Positions 17,501 to 25,342 of a DNA stretch of 64,000 nt are shown piece by piece. This DNA comes from Aliiruegeria haliotis (GTDB lineage: Bacteria > Pseudomonadota > Alphaproteobacteria > Rhodobacterales > Rhodobacteraceae), in NCBI RefSeq assembly GCF_003003255.1, contig NZ_PVTD01000001.1:62001-126000 (forward strand). The letters run 5' to 3'. The notes under the pieces are model-generated. The model had not been told where the DNA came from. It did not search any database and saw nothing but the letters and a program-made list of their open reading frames with translations. Within the stretch, counting starts at the first letter, position 1. The number at the start of each line of letters is the position of its first letter. A program made the translations under genes and the position numbers.

Positions 17501-17572
17501 GCGACGACACCAGGGAGGAGGAAGGTGTCGCCGCCGAAACCGAAAAACCCAGGGAGGAGGACGGGTTTCCGG
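17501..17572 (-). ncRNA. Cuckoo RNA-like unit D3
   Basis: Hairpin 1 (17572-17540): CCGGAAACCC paired with GGGTTTTTCGG, loop with CCTCCTCCC; nearly identical to D1. Hairpin 2 (17534-17501): GCGGCGACACC/GGTGTCGTCGC, one G-U pair that would be A-C on the plus strand, loop TTCCTCCTCCCT. No T-run follows. Confidence 0.87.
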
Positions 17573-17623
17573 AACTGTATTGCCCGTTTCGGGCGCCACC
17601 GCCCGCAGGCGGCTTCTGTAGTC

Positions 17624-17696
17624 GCGGAGACACCGGGGGAGGAGGAGTGGTGTCGCCGCCGAGATTGACCCAGGGAGGAGGAGAGGGCCGATCTCG
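17624..17696 (-). ncRNA. Cuckoo RNA-like unit D2
   Basis: Hairpin 1 (17696-17660): CGAGAT/ATCTCG outer stem, small internal loop, CCC/GGG inner stem, loop TCTCCTCCTCCCT. Hairpin 2 (17659-17624): GCGGCGACACC/GGTGTCTCCGC with one mismatch, loop containing CTCCTCCTCCCCC. Most divergent unit of the array; no T-run follows. Confidence 0.83.
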
Positions 17697-17752
17697 TATG
17701 TCTTGCGCCGTTCCGGCGCTGCCCGGCCCTCGCGGGATGGGCGGTGTCTGGT

Positions 17753-17824
17753 GCGGCGACACCAGGGAGGAGGAGAGGTGTCGCCGCGGAACCGAAAAAC
17801 CCAGGGAGGAGGACGGGTTTCCGG
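17753..17824 (-). ncRNA. Cuckoo RNA-like unit D1 (first of the four-unit array)
   Basis: Begins 12 bases after the stop of DUF1127 paralogue 4. Hairpin 1 (17824-17792): CCGGAAACCC with GGGTTTTTCGG and loop GTCCTCCTCCCT. Hairpin 2 (17787-17753): perfect 11-bp stem GCGGCGACACC/GGTGTCGCCGC with loop TCTCCTCCTCCCT. No T-run follows, so transcription should continue into D2-D4. Confidence 0.88.
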
Positions 17825-17835
17825 AACTCTGTGTT

Positions 17836-18054
17836 CTAGGTCGCCAGCGCTGTTTCGCGTGCCACCGAGCGGATCATCGGGCGGCTCAGGCCCAACTCGC
17901 TCAGGTCGCTGTCGCAAAGTGCCGACAGTGTCTTCACAGTCTGACGATACGCCAGAAACTGCTGATATTTCGTTGCGACCGGTGCGATCAGCAGCGATCC
18001 GAGCGACATGCGGGCGCGATCCTGCCGATCTTCGGTATGGTACGCGGTTGCCAC
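17836..18054 (-). CDS. DUF1127 small protein, paralogue 4 (CcaF1-like)
   Basis: A 72-residue DUF1127 protein if started at GTG 18054, which has AAGGA 9 bases upstream exactly like its paralogues; the frame stays open to an ATG at 18129, giving 97 residues, but that region holds the shared GTTAGCGC element and is probably leader. Core: YQQFLAYRQTVKTLSALCDS, DLSELGLSRPMIRSVARETA. It precedes four tandem double-hairpin units, the same arrangement as ccaF1 (RSP_6037) with CcsR1-4 in Rhodobacter sphaeroides, where expression depends on RpoHI/RpoHII. Orthology is inferred from this layout. Confidence 0.88.
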   Translation of the reverse strand: MATAYHTEDRQDRARMSLGSLLIAPVATKYQQFLAYRQTVKTLSALCDSDLSELGLSRPMIRSVARETALAT

Positions 18055-18114
18055 GGTCTCTCGTCCTTTTTTGTGTGTCGCCGGTCTGGCGTCTGTCTGT
18101 TTCGGTTCGGGCTC

Positions 18115-18214
18115 TGTTAGCGCTTTCATTGTCGCCGTTAGCGCCCTCGTTGATATTCAAAATAGGGGTCCCGGCGGATCGCGCAATTCCCCTCGGGCTC
18201 AATGCCGCTATGCA
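18115..18214 (-). promoter_or_regulatory. Shared upstream elements and RpoH-like promoter of DUF1127 paralogue 4
   Basis: Two GTTAGCGC copies (TGTTAGCGCT 18115-18124, CGTTAGCGCC 18136-18145), the outer one 73 bases from the TATGCA core at 18209-18214 (in AATGCCGCTATGCAG). On the minus strand TTGCGC-N13-CCCTATTT ends near 18161, agreeing with the heat-shock sigma factor (RpoH) consensus and its 13-15 base spacing. Regulation by RpoH fits what is known for the Rhodobacter locus. Confidence 0.6.
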
Positions 18215-18347
18215 GAAAGTGCATATGTGGTACTGACCTAATTTCTGCAATTTCGCTTATTTTCGGGGCGTTCTGCGAACGCGGGTTGCGTCTGGCGCAG
18301 GGCGCAATAGGTCTTGGGCGTTCGTGACGCTACGTAGGAGCCCTCAA

Positions 18348-19427
18348 ATGGCCATTTCCCGTGAAGATATTGTCAAGTCTCTGCGCCAGGTAAGTCTTCC
18401 GGATGGTGGCGATATTGTCTCACGCGATCTCGTCCGCGCCCTGTCCGTCGATTCGCCTGGCGCGGTTCGCTTTGTCCTTGAGGCGCCATCTGCGGAGGCG
18501 GCGAAGGCGATGGAGCCGGTTCGGCAGGCTGCCGAGAGGGTCGTGGCCGGGCTGGACGGAGTCACGTCGGTCTCGGTCGTGCTCACGGCCCATACACCGG
18601 CCGCGCAACAGAAGGCGCCGCCAGACCTGAAAATCGGCCGTCACCCGACGCCGCAGCAGGGCGGACCGGCCACGGTTCCGGGGATTGACCGCCTTCTGCT
18701 TGTCGGGTCCGGGAAGGGGGGCGTTGGCAAGTCGACGGTGTCGGCCAACCTTGCGGTCTCGCTGGCGCGGCAGGGGCGGCGCGTCGGATTGCTGGATGCC
18801 GACATTTATGGTCCGTCCCAGCCGCGGATGATGGGAGTGACCGGGCGCCCGGCCTCGCCGGATGGAAAGACCATCGAACCGCTGCATGCCCACGGTGTCA
18901 CCGTTATGTCCCTGGGGCTGTTGCTGAAGGAGCGCGAGGCGGTGGTGTGGCGCGGACCCATGTTGATGGGGGCGCTGCAACAGATGCTCGGGCAGGTGGC
19001 CTGGGGCGAACTGGATGTACTGCTCATCGACCTTCCACCGGGAACCGGCGACGTGCAACTGACGCTCGGGCAAAAGTACAAGGTGGACGGCGCGATCATC
19101 GTTTCCACCCCGCAGGACGTTGCGCTGCTCGATGCGCGGCGGGCGATCGACATGTTCGAACGGCTCAAGGTTCCGGTCGTCGGGCTGATCGAGAACATGT
19201 CTACTTATATATGCCCCAGCTGTGGACATGAGGCGCACCTGTTCGGACACGGCGGCGTGGCGTCCGAAGCCAAGGATGCCGGGATGCCGTTCCTCGGTGC
19301 GCTGCCACTCGAACTGGAAACCCGGCTTGCGGGGGATGCCGGTGCGCCGGTTGTGCTGGAGGATGGCGCGGCGTCCGAGGCTTACGCCGCCATTGCGCGG
19401 CGCCTCGTGGTTGGTGGGATGGCCTGA
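18348..19427 (+). CDS. Mrp/ApbC-type iron-sulfur cluster carrier ATPase
   Basis: A 359-residue protein. Residues about 1-90 form a MIP18/DUF59 domain, residues about 110-355 a P-loop ATPase. The deviant Walker A is VGSGKGGVGKSTVSANLA, followed by LLDADIYGPSQPRMMG. The CxxC pair that binds a bridging [4Fe-4S] cluster is in YICPSCGHE. Family members deliver Fe-S clusters to apoproteins. TAGGAG lies 7 bases before ATG 18348. It is divergent from DUF1127 paralogue 4, so the 290 bases between them hold promoters for both. Confidence 0.95.
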   Translation: MAISREDIVKSLRQVSLPDGGDIVSRDLVRALSVDSPGAVRFVLEAPSAEAAKAMEPVRQAAERVVAGLDGVTSVSVVLTAHTPAAQQKAPPDLKIGRHPTPQQGGPATVPGIDRLLLVGSGKGGVGKSTVSANLAVSLARQGRRVGLLDADIYGPSQPRMMGVTGRPASPDGKTIEPLHAHGVTVMSLGLLLKEREAVVWRGPMLMGALQQMLGQVAWGELDVLLIDLPPGTGDVQLTLGQKYKVDGAIIVSTPQDVALLDARRAIDMFERLKVPVVGLIENMSTYICPSCGHEAHLFGHGGVASEAKDAGMPFLGALPLELETRLAGDAGAPVVLEDGAASEAYAAIARRLVVGGMA

Positions 19428-19486
19428 CACCTGCCGAATGCCGGTGGCCCGTGCCTGGACTTGCGGACGCGGGCCTCGGGATTGCA

Positions 19487-19667
19487 TGGGCGCACATGGG
19501 AGTGGTGGGATTGCATGGGAACGTGCTGCCCAATCACCGCCTTCCCGAATCATCCTGACAGCCATAGCTCAATGATTCCGTCTGTTTTAGACGTTTCCCG
19601 GGCGTTTTGACCTTCGGTATGGTGGGAATCCGCGCCTTCACAGCACTTTTTTTGGGATTTCGTGGGA
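19487..19667 (+). promoter_or_regulatory. TGGG direct repeats, candidate MraZ operators
   Basis: TGGG at 19487, 19497, 19506 and 19516 (steps of 10, 9, 10) and again at 19623, 19653 and 19663 (steps of 30 and 10), most followed by A. Escherichia coli MraZ represses the dcw operon by binding TGGGN repeats with 5-base spacers, i.e. a 10-base period. The second group lies just upstream of the candidate promoters of the mraZ leader. The first group is about 580 bases before mraZ, unusually far. Confidence 0.55.
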
Positions 19668-19736
19668 ATTCCTGAGATGCACCCTTGGGCGCTATATGTG
19701 GTGGTGCTGCCTTCAGTTGGCGCAACTTGTTCCCAT

Positions 19737-19765
19737 TTGTCCTTCCAATTCACCTGCTGTACAAG
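19737..19765 (+). promoter_or_regulatory. Candidate promoter of the dcw leader
   Basis: TTGTCC (19737-19742) and TACAAG (19760-19765) with a 17-base spacer. It would start a transcript near 19772, about 325 bases before mraZ. A weaker alternative -10 (TATATG, 19693-19698) lies upstream. The match is moderate and no start site is known. Confidence 0.4.
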
Positions 19766-19771
19766 GGGTCT

Positions 19772-20048
19772 GTGCCTCTGTCGGACATCATTTCCCATAA
19801 AGTGGTGTTGATTTCCATGAATTCCCAAGGCATAAAGATCCCACAAGATGAGGACGGGCAGACAAGAGAGGGCAAAAGCCCCGGAACTTCCCCAAGTCAG
19901 GTTTCATACAGGCACCCGCTTTCATCGAACCAAGAGATCCGACGCGTGAGCGAGCAGACATCCCCCCAGGTGGCACGCGCGATCGGACGCACCCAGTAAT
20001 GGGACGAGTCGGCGGATCAGGCAGTGGCAGCAGTCTGATCCGCCGTTC
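19772..20048 (+). ncRNA. Long structured leader of the dcw cluster, UpsM-like sRNA candidate
   Basis: About 670 bases separate mrp from mraZ and contain no convincing gene. In Rhodobacter sphaeroides the dcw cluster has an unusually long 5' leader whose first part is released as the sRNA UpsM by partial termination and processing. Here an 11-bp hairpin CGGCGGATCAG (20010-20020) / CTGATCCGCCG (20035-20045) is followed by a weak T-rich tail (TTCGCGTTTC), suitable for partial termination, 52 bases before mraZ. The 5' end is a guess from the candidate promoter. Confidence 0.5.
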
Positions 20049-20096
20049 GCGTTTCAGGGCCGGGAAATGGGACAACAGCAACGAGGAGCGCTGCAC

Positions 20097-20600
20097 GTGA
20101 CGCAGTGGTTCAGCGGAGAAGAGGTCTACAAGATAGACACGAAAGGCCGGGTTTCGATTCCGGCCGACTTCCGCGCCGTGCTCGTTGACGGTGACCTTGA
20201 TGGCGCCGATCCCCGCACCCCCAGTCTCATGATACACTACGGCCCCGCCGCCAAGGACCGGCGGCTGGAGTGCTACACCATGCAGGCGTTCAAGGAAGTC
20301 ACCGACAAGTTGAAGAAGATGCCGCGCGGCTCGCCGCGCCGTCGGGCGCTCGAAGGGTACTTCCATGGCCAGTCACAGCGGATGACCGTCGACGAGACCG
20401 GTCGTCTCGTCCTGCCGCAGAAGCTGCGGGAGATGATCGGCCTGGAGCGGGAGGTTTGTTTCGTGGCCGCCGCCGACACGTTCAATATCTGGAAGCCGGA
20501 AGATTACGAGCAGGAGAAGGCCACCCGTCAGGCCGAGATCGAGGATCTCGTTGGCGAGGGTGTCGATCCCCTGTCGTTGCTGGAAGAGGAGGGGATCTGA
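20097..20600 (+). CDS. mraZ: Transcriptional regulator MraZ
   Basis: A 167-residue MraZ with two swapped-hairpin AbrB-like half domains. The first shows YKIDTKGRVSIPADFR near residues 10-25, the second RMTVDETGRLVLPQKLRE near residues 95-112; both carry the family DxxGR signature. MraZ forms ring oligomers and binds TGGG-type repeats to control the dcw operon. I chose GTG 20097 (MTQWFSGEEVYKIDTKGR) because GAGGAG lies 8 bases upstream and it matches the normal MraZ N-terminus; an ATG at 20067 would add ten unusual residues. It is the first gene of the cluster and is followed by rsmH after 3 bases. Confidence 0.95.
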   Translation: MTQWFSGEEVYKIDTKGRVSIPADFRAVLVDGDLDGADPRTPSLMIHYGPAAKDRRLECYTMQAFKEVTDKLKKMPRGSPRRRALEGYFHGQSQRMTVDETGRLVLPQKLREMIGLEREVCFVAAADTFNIWKPEDYEQEKATRQAEIEDLVGEGVDPLSLLEEEGI

Positions 20601-20603
20601 GGC

Positions 20604-21602
20604 ATGGCTGCGGATCGTTTCCCAGACCAGATCGCCCCGCATGTTCCTGTCCTCATCGACCCGCTGATCGAGGCCGTGTCCCCAGTGCACGGCCTTTGGC
20701 TTGATGGAACCTTCGGTGCCGGCGGCTACACGCGGCGCTTGCTGGATGCGGGCGCTGACGTGGTGATCGGCGTGGATCGCGATCCCACGGCGCTCGATCT
20801 CGCCGCGCCGCTGTCGGAAGAGTATGGAGACCGCCTTCGGCTGATGGAGGGAACGTTCTCGGATCTGGACACCCACGCGGGCGAACCGCTGGATGGCGTC
20901 GTGCTTGATCTCGGCGTGTCCTCCATGCAGCTCGATCAGGCGGAGCGCGGTTTCTCCTTCATGAAGGACGGCCCGCTGGATATGCGGATGAGCAGCGAGG
21001 GCCCCTCGGCGGCCGACCTCGTGAATAACCTCTCCGAACAGGAACTGGCCGATTACCTCTATCACTTCGGCGAAGAGCGAGCCTCGCGCCGGATCGCGCG
21101 TGCGATCGTTGCGGCGCGTCCGTTCGAGACCACGTTGCAACTGGCGGAGGTAATCTCCGGCTGCCTGCCGCGCCCCAAGCCGGGGCAGGCCCACCCCGCG
21201 ACGCGCAGCTTCCAGGCAATCCGCATCGCGGTGAACGGCGAGTTCGCGGAGCTGATCCGCGGGCTGGAGGCGGCCGAGCGAGCGCTCAAACCCGGTGGGC
21301 GGTTGGCTGTCGTGACCTTCCATTCGCTGGAAGATCGTGTCGTGAAACGCTTTTTCCAGATCCGTTCGGGGAGTGCCGCTCGGGCCAATCGCTATGCGCC
21401 GGAGTCCGAGGCCGAGGTTGCGCAGTTCAGGTTGCTGACGCGGAAGGCTGTCGGGCCGACCCCGGACGAGGTGGAGCGCAATCCCCGTGCCCGGTCCGCC
21501 AAGCTGCGCGTCGCAGAGCGCACGGAGGCAGCGCCCACGCCCGTCGACCGGACGGCCATGGGCCTGCCCGGGCCGGCCCATTGGTGGAAGGAAAAGACAT
21601 GA
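20604..21602 (+). CDS. rsmH: 16S rRNA m4C1402 methyltransferase RsmH (MraW)
   Basis: A 332-residue SAM-dependent methyltransferase that modifies N4 of C1402 in 16S rRNA near the P site. Motif I is [15 protein letters not shown] (near residue 31), followed by [11 protein letters not shown] and [20 protein letters not shown]. The C-terminal family motif [18 protein letters not shown] is near residue 235. ATG 20604 follows the mraZ stop by 3 bases. The stop codon overlaps the ftsL start (ATGA), showing translational coupling. Confidence 0.97.
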   Translation: MAADRFPDQIAPHVPVLIDPLIEAVSPVHGLWLDGTFGAGGYTRRLLDAGADVVIGVDRDPTALDLAAPLSEEYGDRLRLMEGTFSDLDTHAGEPLDGVVLDLGVSSMQLDQAERGFSFMKDGPLDMRMSSEGPSAADLVNNLSEQELADYLYHFGEERASRRIARAIVAARPFETTLQLAEVISGCLPRPKPGQAHPATRSFQAIRIAVNGEFAELIRGLEAAERALKPGGRLAVVTFHSLEDRVVKRFFQIRSGSAARANRYAPESEAEVAQFRLLTRKAVGPTPDEVERNPRARSAKLRVAERTEAAPTPVDRTAMGLPGPAHWWKEKT

Positions 21603-21955
21603 AGACGTTTTTCTATCTAACCTCCGCCCTGGTTGTCATGGGGCTGGCGTTCTGGGCCTACCAGGAAAACTACGAGACCCAGTCGGCGCAAAAACACAGC
21701 GCCGCGCTGAAGCGCGAGATCGGCGCCCTGCGGGAGCGGCTGGCGGTGTTGGAGGCCGAATGGGCCTATCTGAACCGTCCGGACCGGCTGGCCGAACTCG
21801 CGGAGATCAATTTCGACCGGCTTGGCCTGTTGCCACTGGCTCCGGAGCAGTTCGACACCGTGGAACGCGTGGCCTATCCGCTGCCGCAGTTCCTCGATGT
21901 GGCGAACTCCATTGCGATCTCCGGTCAGCTTGCGATTGACGGAGAGTTTCCATGA
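21599..21955 (+). CDS. ftsL: Cell division protein FtsL
   Basis: A 118-residue bitopic membrane protein: short N-terminus, one membrane span ([16 protein letters not shown], residues about 5-20), then a periplasmic coiled coil ([21 protein letters not shown]) followed by [15 protein letters not shown]. That organisation and the position between rsmH and ftsI identify FtsL, which forms the FtsQLB bridge of the divisome. ATG 21599 overlaps the rsmH stop; the stop overlaps the ftsI start, both as ATGA. Confidence 0.9.
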   Translation: MKTFFYLTSALVVMGLAFWAYQENYETQSAQKHSAALKREIGALRERLAVLEAEWAYLNRPDRLAELAEINFDRLGLLPLAPEQFDTVERVAYPLPQFLDVANSIAISGQLAIDGEFP

Positions 21956-23760
21956 TCCGCACGCCCCTGCGCCCGCTGGCGCGCATCCTGCATGCCCGCG
22001 AAACCGGCGCCAATCCCGATTCCATCGAGAAGGAAAACCGCCGCCTCCGCCACGAAGTGATGCGGGACAAGATGCGCCATCGGGCGGAGGGGCGGCTGTT
22101 CCTGCTCGCTTTGTGTTTCCTCTGTGCCTACTCGGTGATCGGCGTGCGCATGGGGCACCTTGCGGCCTCCGAGCCGGTCGAGCCGCGTGCCGCCGCGCTG
22201 GGGTCCGATATCGTCGCGCAGCGCGCCAATATCGTGGACCGCAACGGGCGCATCCTGGCCACCAACCTGTCGACGCATTCGCTCTATGCCCAGCCGCACC
22301 AGATGGTGGAACCGGCCCGCGCGGCGCAGGAGTTGGCGTTGATCTTTCCCGACCTCGATGCGGACAAGCTGCGCAAGCAGTTCACCGGCGATCGCAAGTT
22401 CCTCTGGGTGAAGAAGAAGATCAGCCCCGAGCAGATGCAGGCCGTGCATGACATCGGCGAACCGGGCCTCCTCTTTGGCCCTCGCGAGATGCGTCTCTAC
22501 CCCAATGGCCGCCTCGCCGCCCATGTCCTCGGTGGTGCGAGTTTCGGTCGCGAAGGGGTGCATTCCGCAGAGGTGATCGGCACCGCGGGCGTCGAGAAGG
22601 CCTTCGATCCCTGGCTGCGCGATCCGGCCAACAACGGCGCGCCATTGCAGCTCTCCCTCGATCTCACCATCCAGGCGGCGGCACAGGAAGTGCTCGATGG
22701 TGGCATGAAGCTGATGAATGCCAAGGGCGCCAGTTCCGTGCTGATGGATGTCCACACGGGAGAGATCATTTCCCTTGTCTCGCTGCCCGATTTCGACCCC
22801 AACGACCGGCCGCGCCCGCTTGCCACCGGCGACGCCGGCGACAGCCCGCTGTTCAACCGTGCGGTGCAGGGCGTCTATGAACTGGGGTCGGTCTTCAAGA
22901 TCTTCACCGCAGCCCAGGCCATCGACCTTGGCCTCGTGAACCAGAATACGGTGATCGAAGCCCATGCGCCCATGCGCTGGGGCAAGTTCAAGATCAAGGA
23001 ATTCCGCAACAAGAGCTATGGCGCGGTATCCGTCACCGACGTCATCGTGAAATCCTCGAATGTCGGCACCGCGAAAATGGCGCTGATGATCGGGGGCGAG
23101 CGGCAGCGGGAGTTCCTTGGAGAGCTGGGTTTCCTTGAGGCAACCCCATTGGAGATGGTCGAGGCGCCCACCGGCAAGCCGCTGTTGCCACCGCGCTGGA
23201 CCGATATCAGCACGATCACGATTTCCTATGGTCACGGTATCAGCTCCTCGCCGGTGCACCTCGCGGCTGGCTATTCGTCGCTTCTCAATGGGGGCACGCG
23301 CATTCAACCGACCCTGCTCAAGCAGACCGGCCCGCAGAACGGGGAGCGCGTCGTCAGCCGCAATGCCTCGCTGGCGGCGCGTCACATGTTGCGGCAGGTC
23401 GTGGCGCGCGGTACGGCGTCCTTCGGGGATGTGAAGGGCTACGAGGTGGGCGGCAAGACCGGCACCGCCGACAAGCCCAAGCCCCGCGGCGGCTATTATG
23501 ACGACAAGGTCATCGCCACCTTTGCCAGTGTCTTTCCGGCCTCCGATCCGCAATACGTGCTGATCGTGACCCTGGACGAGCCGGTGGAAACCTCTGGCTC
23601 GCGTCCCCGGCGGACAGCCGGTTGGACGGCCGTGCCGATCGCTGCAGAGATGATCCGCCGCGTGGCCCCGCTCCTCGGGTTGCACCCGAAGGAAGAGCCG
23701 GTGGTCGGTGCCGCAGAGGTGCCGAAGGTCGTGCCGGCGGTTGCCCGTACCTCGAATTGA
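21952..23760 (+). CDS. ftsI: Peptidoglycan transpeptidase FtsI (PBP3)
   Basis: A 602-residue class B penicillin-binding protein for septal cross-linking. An N-terminal cytoplasmic part of about 45 residues precedes one membrane span ([17 protein letters not shown]). The pedestal region contains [17 protein letters not shown]. Transpeptidase motifs: SxxK in [10 protein letters not shown] (active-site serine), SxN in [10 protein letters not shown] and KTG in [11 protein letters not shown]. It partners with FtsW, encoded downstream. ATG 21952 overlaps the ftsL stop. A GC-rich 94-base gap separates it from murE. Confidence 0.97.
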   Translation: MIRTPLRPLARILHARETGANPDSIEKENRRLRHEVMRDKMRHRAEGRLFLLALCFLCAYSVIGVRMGHLAASEPVEPRAAALGSDIVAQRANIVDRNGRILATNLSTHSLYAQPHQMVEPARAAQELALIFPDLDADKLRKQFTGDRKFLWVKKKISPEQMQAVHDIGEPGLLFGPREMRLYPNGRLAAHVLGGASFGREGVHSAEVIGTAGVEKAFDPWLRDPANNGAPLQLSLDLTIQAAAQEVLDGGMKLMNAKGASSVLMDVHTGEIISLVSLPDFDPNDRPRPLATGDAGDSPLFNRAVQGVYELGSVFKIFTAAQAIDLGLVNQNTVIEAHAPMRWGKFKIKEFRNKSYGAVSVTDVIVKSSNVGTAKMALMIGGERQREFLGELGFLEATPLEMVEAPTGKPLLPPRWTDISTITISYGHGISSSPVHLAAGYSSLLNGGTRIQPTLLKQTGPQNGERVVSRNASLAARHMLRQVVARGTASFGDVKGYEVGGKTGTADKPKPRGGYYDDKVIATFASVFPASDPQYVLIVTLDEPVETSGSRPRRTAGWTAVPIAAEMIRRVAPLLGLHPKEEPVVGAAEVPKVVPAVARTSN

Positions 23761-23854
23761 ACGGTGGACCCGGCGCTGAAAAGGCCACAAAAGGGGGGAA
23801 ATCCCCCGGGCCCGGTGGGCGGGCACCACGGGGTGGCAGAATGGGGCGCAGGGC

Positions 23855-25342
23855 ATGACTGACATTCCGACGAAATCGCTGGCCGACCTGGGGCTGACGG
23901 CGCAGGGAGGCGCGGAGGCGCGTGTGACCGGGCTGGCGGTGGACAGCCGGCTTGTGAAGGCGGGGACGTTGTTTGCAGCCCTGCCCGGGTCGAAGGTCCA
24001 TGGTGGCGAGTTCATTCAATATGCGCTGCGAATGGGGGCCTCCGCGATCCTGACGGATGCGGAGGGCGCTCGCATCGCGGCGGAGGAATTGGCCGCCAGT
24101 CCGGTGGCCGTGGTTGTTGTCGAGGATCCGCGCGCCGCGCTGGCCTATGCCGCCGCGCTGTGGTTCGGCGCCCAGCCGGAGGTCATGGTGGCCGTGACCG
24201 GCACCAACGGGAAGACCTCGGTCGCGAGCTTCACCCGCCAGATCTGGGAGGCGCTCGGCCTGCAGGCGGTCAACATCGGCACCACCGGCGTGGAGGGGGC
24301 GTGGGAGGCCCCGCTTGCCCACACCACGCCCGAGCCGATCACCCTGCATCGCGTGTTGGCCGAGGCGGCGGCCCAGGGTGTGACCCATGCGGCGATGGAG
24401 GCCTCTTCGCACGGGCTGGCACAGAAACGGCTCGACGGGGTTCGCCTGGCTGCTGGTGGCTTTACCAATCTCACCCAGGATCACCTCGACTACCACGCTG
24501 ATTTTGATGAATATTTTTCCGCGAAGGCGGGGCTTTTCGACCGCGTTCTGGGGGAGGACGGCGTCGCCGTAATCCAGATGGATACCAACCGCGGCACAGA
24601 GATGTGCAATGCCGCGGAGTCTGCTGGCCTTGAAGTGATCCGTGTTGGCAGGGGGCAGGAATGCCACCTGCGGTTGCTCGGTCTTCGGTTCGACAGCACG
24701 GGTCAGGATCTGCGCTTTGCCTGGAATGGCGCGGTGCAGCAGGTGCGGTTGGAGCTGATCGGCGGGTTCCAGTCGGAAAACGTGCTCGTCGCCGTCGGCC
24801 TTGCGATTGCGGCCGGCAGCGATCCGGCAGAGGTCTTTGCGACCTTGCCAAGGTTGCAGGGCGTTCGCGGCCGGATGCAGCTTGCAGCAACGCGCGAAAA
24901 CGGTGCGGCGGTCTTTGTGGACTACGCCCACACGCCAGATGCGCTTGCAACCGCTTTGCAGGCTCTGCGCCCGCACGTAATGGGCCGGCTCATCTGCGTT
25001 TTCGGCGCAGGTGGCGATCGGGACCAGGGCAAACGCAAGCTGATGGGCGAGGCCGTCGCCGCGCATGCGGACGTCGGCATCGTGACCGATGACAACCCGC
25101 GCACGGAGGATCCTTCCGACATTCGTGCCATGGTTCTTCAGGGGTGTCCCGAAGCGACCGAGGTTGGCGACCGGGCCGAGGCAATCCTGCGTGGTGTGGA
25201 TGCGCTGCAACCCGGTGATGCGCTTCTGATCGCCGGCAAGGGACACGAAACCGGGCAGACCGTCGGCGAGGTGGTTTATCCTTTTGACGACGTGGAGCAG
25301 GCCAGCGTGGCCGTGGCCGCACTGGATGGGCATCTGACATGA
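23855..25342 (+). CDS. murE: UDP-MurNAc-L-Ala-D-Glu:meso-DAP ligase MurE
   Basis: A 495-residue Mur ligase adding the third residue of the stem peptide. The ATP loop is VTGTNGKTSVASF (near residue 112). The substrate specificity motif DNPRTEDP (near residue 410) indicates meso-diaminopimelate rather than lysine. Also visible: TTPEPITLHR and DHLDYHADFDEYFSAK with the carbamylated-lysine region. The stop overlaps the murF ATG. Length is normal for the family. Confidence 0.97.
   Translation: MTDIPTKSLADLGLTAQGGAEARVTGLAVDSRLVKAGTLFAALPGSKVHGGEFIQYALRMGASAILTDAEGARIAAEELAASPVAVVVVEDPRAALAYAAALWFGAQPEVMVAVTGTNGKTSVASFTRQIWEALGLQAVNIGTTGVEGAWEAPLAHTTPEPITLHRVLAEAAAQGVTHAAMEASSHGLAQKRLDGVRLAAGGFTNLTQDHLDYHADFDEYFSAKAGLFDRVLGEDGVAVIQMDTNRGTEMCNAAESAGLEVIRVGRGQECHLRLLGLRFDSTGQDLRFAWNGAVQQVRLELIGGFQSENVLVAVGLAIAAGSDPAEVFATLPRLQGVRGRMQLAATRENGAAVFVDYAHTPDALATALQALRPHVMGRLICVFGAGGDRDQGKRKLMGEAVAAHADVGIVTDDNPRTEDPSDIRAMVLQGCPEATEVGDRAEAILRGVDALQPGDALLIAGKGHETGQTVGEVVYPFDDVEQASVAVAALDGHLT

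Noticed and set aside
17371-17824. The periodic repeats considered as a CRISPR array
   Set aside because: Repeats are imperfect hairpins of about 70 bases with no uniform repeat-spacer pattern and no cas genes nearby; they fit a tandem sRNA array.
16256-18124. TGTTAGCGCT as a LacI-type operator (TGTTAGCGCTAACA)
   Set aside because: Only the left half of the palindrome is present at every site, and no LacI-family gene is nearby.
17116-18250. Long frames on both strands through the DUF1127/hairpin array encoding repetitive Pro-Pro-Trp or Glu-Glu-Gly peptides
   Set aside because: The repeated peptides (for example PPPWVFRFR) only reflect translation of the repeated hairpins.
19685-19999. A 104-codon plus-strand frame in the mraZ leader
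   Set aside because: No ribosome site, no family, codon use unlike the neighbours; the region is better explained as an untranslated leader.
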